Source: Spraguea lophii
Lineage: Eukaryota > Microsporidia > Spragueidae
Assembly: GCA_001887945.1 (NCBI GenBank)
Contig: LDOQ01000180.1
Location: forward strand, 1 to 33,623
Direction: 5' to 3'
Length of the DNA stretch: 33,623 nucleotides
Shown: positions 30,212 through 33,623 of the stretch, one piece after another
Layout: the number at the start of each line of letters is the position of its first letter
Numbering within the stretch: the first letter of the stretch is position 1
Position numbers and translations under genes: made by a program
The notes under the pieces: generated by a model
The model's input: only the letters and a program-made list of their open reading frames with translations
The model's database searches: none
Told to the model about the DNA's origin: nothing

Positions 30212-30550
30212 GTAAACTTACAAAAAACAGGGAAAAAAGAAGAAGAAAGAAGAAAAGACCATACATATAACTAATAATTTTTAATTCTAAAACTTGGACT
30301 AGAAAGCCATTGTCTTTTCGCGTGTAGTAGCCAAGTTCAATTAAATAGAAGTCTAATATTTTTCATAGAAAAATATTGTCCTCCTATTTAATTGCCCTCG
30401 GCAATAATTAACAATATATATCTATTATACAATTATCACTGTTTATTTAGATAGAAGATCGTTCTAACTTTTAAAACAAACTATAAAAAAGATTTTACAG
30501 TATAAAACTGATCTATTAAACGATTAGAATTGGTCTCAACGATGAAAAAT
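30212..30550. other. Spacer with a third TIR-like end
   Basis: ATTTAATTGCCCTCG at 30386-30400 repeats the right end of the preceding unit in the same orientation. Otherwise nothing is recognised. Confidence 0.3.
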
Positions 30551-30554
30551 TTTC

Positions 30555-31110
30555 AGGTTTTTATGGTTATTTGGGATGTTTTGTATTTTAAAAGCATTCG
30601 AAAAATGTTCTAAATGTAAAAAGATATTGAAATTAATGATTAATGTGTGTATAGATAAATGGTTATGAATATATATTATTTTAAATGCACGAATACTTCG
30701 ATTTCTACCAGGAAAAAATCATTGTTATACGGCTTAAATACATCTTTATCAAAAATATAATTTAATAATTTATGATTTTTCAAAAAAAACAAAAAAAAAT
30801 TTTTAAGAGAAAACGGTATTTTCAGTATTAGCTATGTAAATGTTAAAAAGATATTATAGATTAAAATGAAAATATAACAGGATTAGAATAACAAAAAATA
30901 GTGATGTGTTAGAGGATTATGTATGGAGACAAAAAAATGTTTTTTTTTGAAATATAGAATAATCATTATTTCTAACTCCGGAAATAGCATAATTCAATAA
31001 TTAAAATAAATTATATTTATCATAAAATAATAATTCTAGAAATCTAATAGATCCAAACAATCTTATAACTTACACACAAAATATAGAGAATAAATAGAAA
31101 TATTCAAAAG
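30555..31110 (+). pseudogene. Merlin transposase remnant (same subfamily as 18545 copy)
   Basis: The N-terminal zinc-ribbon piece KCSKCKKILKLMINVCIDKW lies near 30610-30665. From 30640 on, the DNA tracks the reverse complement of 18600-19160, for example the shared GTATAGATAAATGGTTATGAA string. Relative to that copy it has lost the bases around the first catalytic Asp: the sequence jumps to KYNRIRI near 30870. LEDYVWRQKN follows near 30915. Deletion and stops make it dead. Confidence 0.55.
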
Positions 31111-31214
31111 ATTATTTAATGAATTTAATTTTTTTTAAACTACTTTTTTTATTTTTTTTAAAAGTTAATACAACTTTTTACCATAAGAAACTATATAAAA
31201 ATTTTTATTTATCA

Positions 31215-32540
31215 ATTTTTATTGCTAAGGTTATTATCTTCCTTATTAATCCAATCAAAAATATTGTCGTTCTTGCATTTTGTATTTTCTATTAAATATA
31301 TTTCTCTTTCTAATAAATTACTAACTCTATTTTTATTTGGCATTGTTTTGTTTGATATATAATTCCTTAACTTTTTTAACCTCGATCTCTCATATGAATT
31401 GTTTACTGTTATTCTTGAATTGGATGTTTTTTATGATCTTCTGGTATCTGATCTTTATTTTTTAAAAATGCTTCATCAGATGAACGCTTTATTGGCGCGC
31501 ATATGCTGTAATTATCCATTATGTTATCTGCCTTGTATTCTGGCCTATTAATAAATTGGTTGTAATCTTTTATTTTTACCGTTTTTTTCTTATTAGATAT
31601 AATTCTATTGTATTATTTAACCTGTATTTTTAACTACCGTTGTTTTTTTTTAATTATTGCCTTAGTCCAGCAACCAAAGATTATAGATTTCTACATCCTT
31701 CTATATTTTATAAGCCCGAAATATAACATTTTTTATATTGATTTCTGTATATATTTGACCAATATTTATTACTTTTTTTATGTTGTTCACAACATGTCTA
31801 ATTTATAATTTCTGTAATTTTAACTTAAAACTTCTGATAATTCCATTAGTAAGATATTGTGTTACATATGTTAAATTTTTAAGAAAATACATCAATTTTA
31901 TATTAGATAGTCCACATCTTATATAATGGTTGAAAACATTATTAAGAAATAGAACAGCTTTCTCCTTTTCATTTCATAATGTAATCCAATCACAGAAATT
32001 TCATATTGTCATCCACAAATTGAAGTTGTGCTAATAATTCATAAATACATCTAAATTGAATATATTAAAACACCTGGGTTGCTTATATTTGTTGATAAAT
32101 AATGGCTTCGATCTTTCACCCTAACTCTATTACAATATAATAAAATAGAAACTCGCCTTTTTAATATTTTTGTCAGTGTTTTATTAAATGCCATTTTATG
32201 AAAATATGCGATTTCATCATGATTAAATATAGCAACCATAGAATAATTTTTTAGAATACTTTCAATTTAATTATTAAAACGATCTTCAATTTTTATTTTC
32301 TTTGCGCTGAAAACTTGTCAGATAGTTTTTTTACCAACATTATGTCTTTTGCAAAATGAAGATATCTAATTATTTGACAGATTAAAGTCGAAAACTCCGG
32401 TTTATTTAGCCATTCATTTCCTGTATTTTTTGCTATTAAAATAATTATAAAGTACATTGTTTTTTTCTAATTCTGTTTCTTTTCTTAACATATTTTTATT
32501 TATTAAATAATATTTTTATTTAATCTTTTTATTTGTTCTA
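31215..32540 (-). pseudogene. Tigger/pogo-type transposase pseudogene
   Basis: On the minus strand, pieces follow the order of Tigger/pogo (CENP-B-like, Tc1/mariner superfamily) proteins. LEKNNVLYNYF and NKPEFSTLICQI come from the helix-turn-helix part (32480 to 32360), then KRHNVGKKT (near 32350). The open stretch 32239-32051 reads MVAIFNHDEIAYFHKMAFNK, parallel to the family's 'DIFNADETGLFYKLLPNK' first-Asp box, and then RRVSILLYCNRV. In the next frame KPLFINKYKQPRCFNIFNL follows, then VLFLNNVFNHY, with Asn in place of the second catalytic Asp, and TNGIIRSFKLKLQK where relatives have 'MDQGVIRSLK'. A low-similarity C-terminal tail runs to about 31220. Stops, frameshifts and the lost Asp make it inactive. 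Confidence 0.7.
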
Positions 32541-32544
32541 TGTT

Positions 32545-33310
32545 TACCTTCATTTTTGTATTTTTTCTTATATTATTTTGGGTTCTTATATAATATTCAA
32601 CATTTTCCCTCGAAGTGGTTTTTAATTTTATATGAAATAATATTGCCATTTCAGATTTTGTTCGGATGGATTTTTTGAATGATAATTAACTATTTCATAT
32701 TTTCCGAAATAGCAATTTGTTACTAAAATATAACTTCAAAATAAAATTTTTAATTGATAAGATATCTGTAATAGGTACATAATAATATTAGATGTCTCCT
32801 AAGTATTTCAACATTATAAAAACACAAAAATAATCAAACTCATATTTATTTTCTAATAACTAAACGTTTGTTTCATAGCGTGGTTATCTAAGCGAAATAT
32901 TTGTTTGTATTGTATAAAAGTATTCTAAACGTAACGCAATAAAATAAAAATACTCAAATATGATTAATTTTAGAGATATTTTTATTGGAATTCCAAAATT
33001 TTTAAAAATATTATTTATTGTAAAAAAATTTTCTCTTCATTTTGAAATTTTAACAAGGAAACATCTTTTGATTTATTAAAAAATTAATTATACATTAATA
33101 ATATTTATAATATAAATTATTTTATTTGAATCTTTTTACTTTATTGACCACTCTTAAAAATTACAAATAATATTAATTCTTCCATAAACAAAGTTCCTAA
33201 TTAATTTACATTCCTTTTATCGCCAAAAATGATACAAAAGAAACTATAATTGAATGATGAATGATTGTGATGCGGGGAAATACACAGCAGAACTAAATAA
33301 AAAAAACATT
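32545..33310. other. AT-rich spacer
   Basis: No gene, RNA or repeat recognised before the conserved 3' flank of the second LRR gene. Confidence 0.4.
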
Positions 33311-33312
33311 TA

Positions 33313-33502
33313 ATAATATATAAATATTATAACAATAGTTACAATAACAGTTTATTTATAATGTATATATTAACAATTATTTTTAATACATCCAACAATA
33401 CTTTTTAAAATTTTTAAATATCTTTAAAATTTTAAAAGTAATAGTAAATAGCCATATAATCTGTTAAATTAATAACTGGATTAAAATCATTATAACTAAC
33501 TT
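33313..33502 (-). other. Conserved 3' flank of the second LRR gene
   Basis: The reverse complement matches 23491-23690 with scattered substitutions, showing shared ancestry beyond the coding part. Confidence 0.75.
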
Positions 33503-33623
33503 TTATATCTTTTTTGTAAACAATCCCATTATTCCCATCATAAAAATTACACCTTCATTTGTTATACTTCTTATATCTAATAAATCAATATCATCAAATT
33601 CCATATATTTTTTAAGTTTAGAC
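33503..33623 (-). CDS. Second LRR-family protein, C-terminal end only (cut by window edge)
   Basis: The last 39 codons and stop of a gene running in from the right edge. The peptide (KYMEFDDIDLLDIRSITNEG ... GLFTKKI) differs at 9 of 39 positions from the C-terminus of the LRR protein at 20875-23490. The reading frame is intact here, so it may be a functional paralogue. The LRR part lies outside the window, so its presence is inferred from the relative. Confidence 0.8.
   Translation of the reverse strand, partial: SKLKKYMEFDDIDLLDIRSITNEGVIFMMGIMGLFTKKI

Noticed and set aside
30299..30347. Inverted repeat ACTTGG/CCAAGT
   Set aside because: A six-base stem with a loop of about 40 is expected by chance, and no element boundary is seen.
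1..33623. CRISPR arrays, bacterial operons or phage genes
   Set aside because: There are no regularly spaced repeats. Gene content is eukaryotic (exocyst, proteasome lid, USP, PP4) with no ribosome binding sites.

Overview
The window looks like nuclear DNA from a microsporidium with a large, repeat-rich genome. It is very AT-rich. Its five complete genes have no visible introns and three code for shortened eukaryotic proteins. Four of those genes carry a CCC triplet a few bases before the chosen ATG, as reported for microsporidian genes. The proteins are loaded with Asn/Asp runs. No species is claimed; large-genome lineages such as Hamiltosporidium, Nosema or Anncaliia would fit.

Layout. 1-12,800 is a graveyard of decayed mobile elements: a SINE-like repeat at the left edge, a Ty3/gypsy integrase remnant, Merlin (IS1016/ISXO2-type) and Tc1-like transposase pseudogenes, a second SINE-like copy beside an intact tRNA-Lys(UUU), a Merlin remnant carrying a nested GC-rich insert, and pieces of a second Ty3/gypsy element split by another Merlin. 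12,851-17,745 is a housekeeping block on the + strand: a PP4 regulatory subunit 3 (Psy2/SMEK)-like gene and a Sec8/EXOC4-like exocyst gene. 18,100-20,700 returns to repeats: the best SINE-like copy, two Merlin pseudogenes and a GC-rich structured island. 20,875-23,490 is a large leucine-rich-repeat gene with a possible signal peptide. After one more Merlin pseudogene and a decayed SINE-like copy comes a second housekeeping block on the - strand: the proteasome lid subunit Rpn9/PSMD13 and a Ubp14/USP5-type ubiquitin hydrolase. From 28,830 to the right edge lie a possible terminal-inverted-repeat unit, a Merlin remnant, a Tigger/pogo-type transposase pseudogene, and the 3' end of a second LRR gene in opposite orientation.

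Functional links. Rpn9 and Ubp14 are adjacent, on the same strand, and both serve ubiquitin-proteasome turnover (lid assembly and recycling of unanchored ubiquitin chains). The PP4 subunit and Sec8 are neighbours with no obvious shared pathway. The LRR gene differs from the housekeeping genes: no CCC motif, no Asn runs, and a second family member about 10 kb away. It may belong to an expanded secreted family.

Most interesting and least explained are (i) the tRNA-headed SINE-like family, with copies of very different age, (ii) the hairpin-rich GC insert inside a Merlin remnant, and (iii) the GC-rich structured island upstream of the LRR gene.
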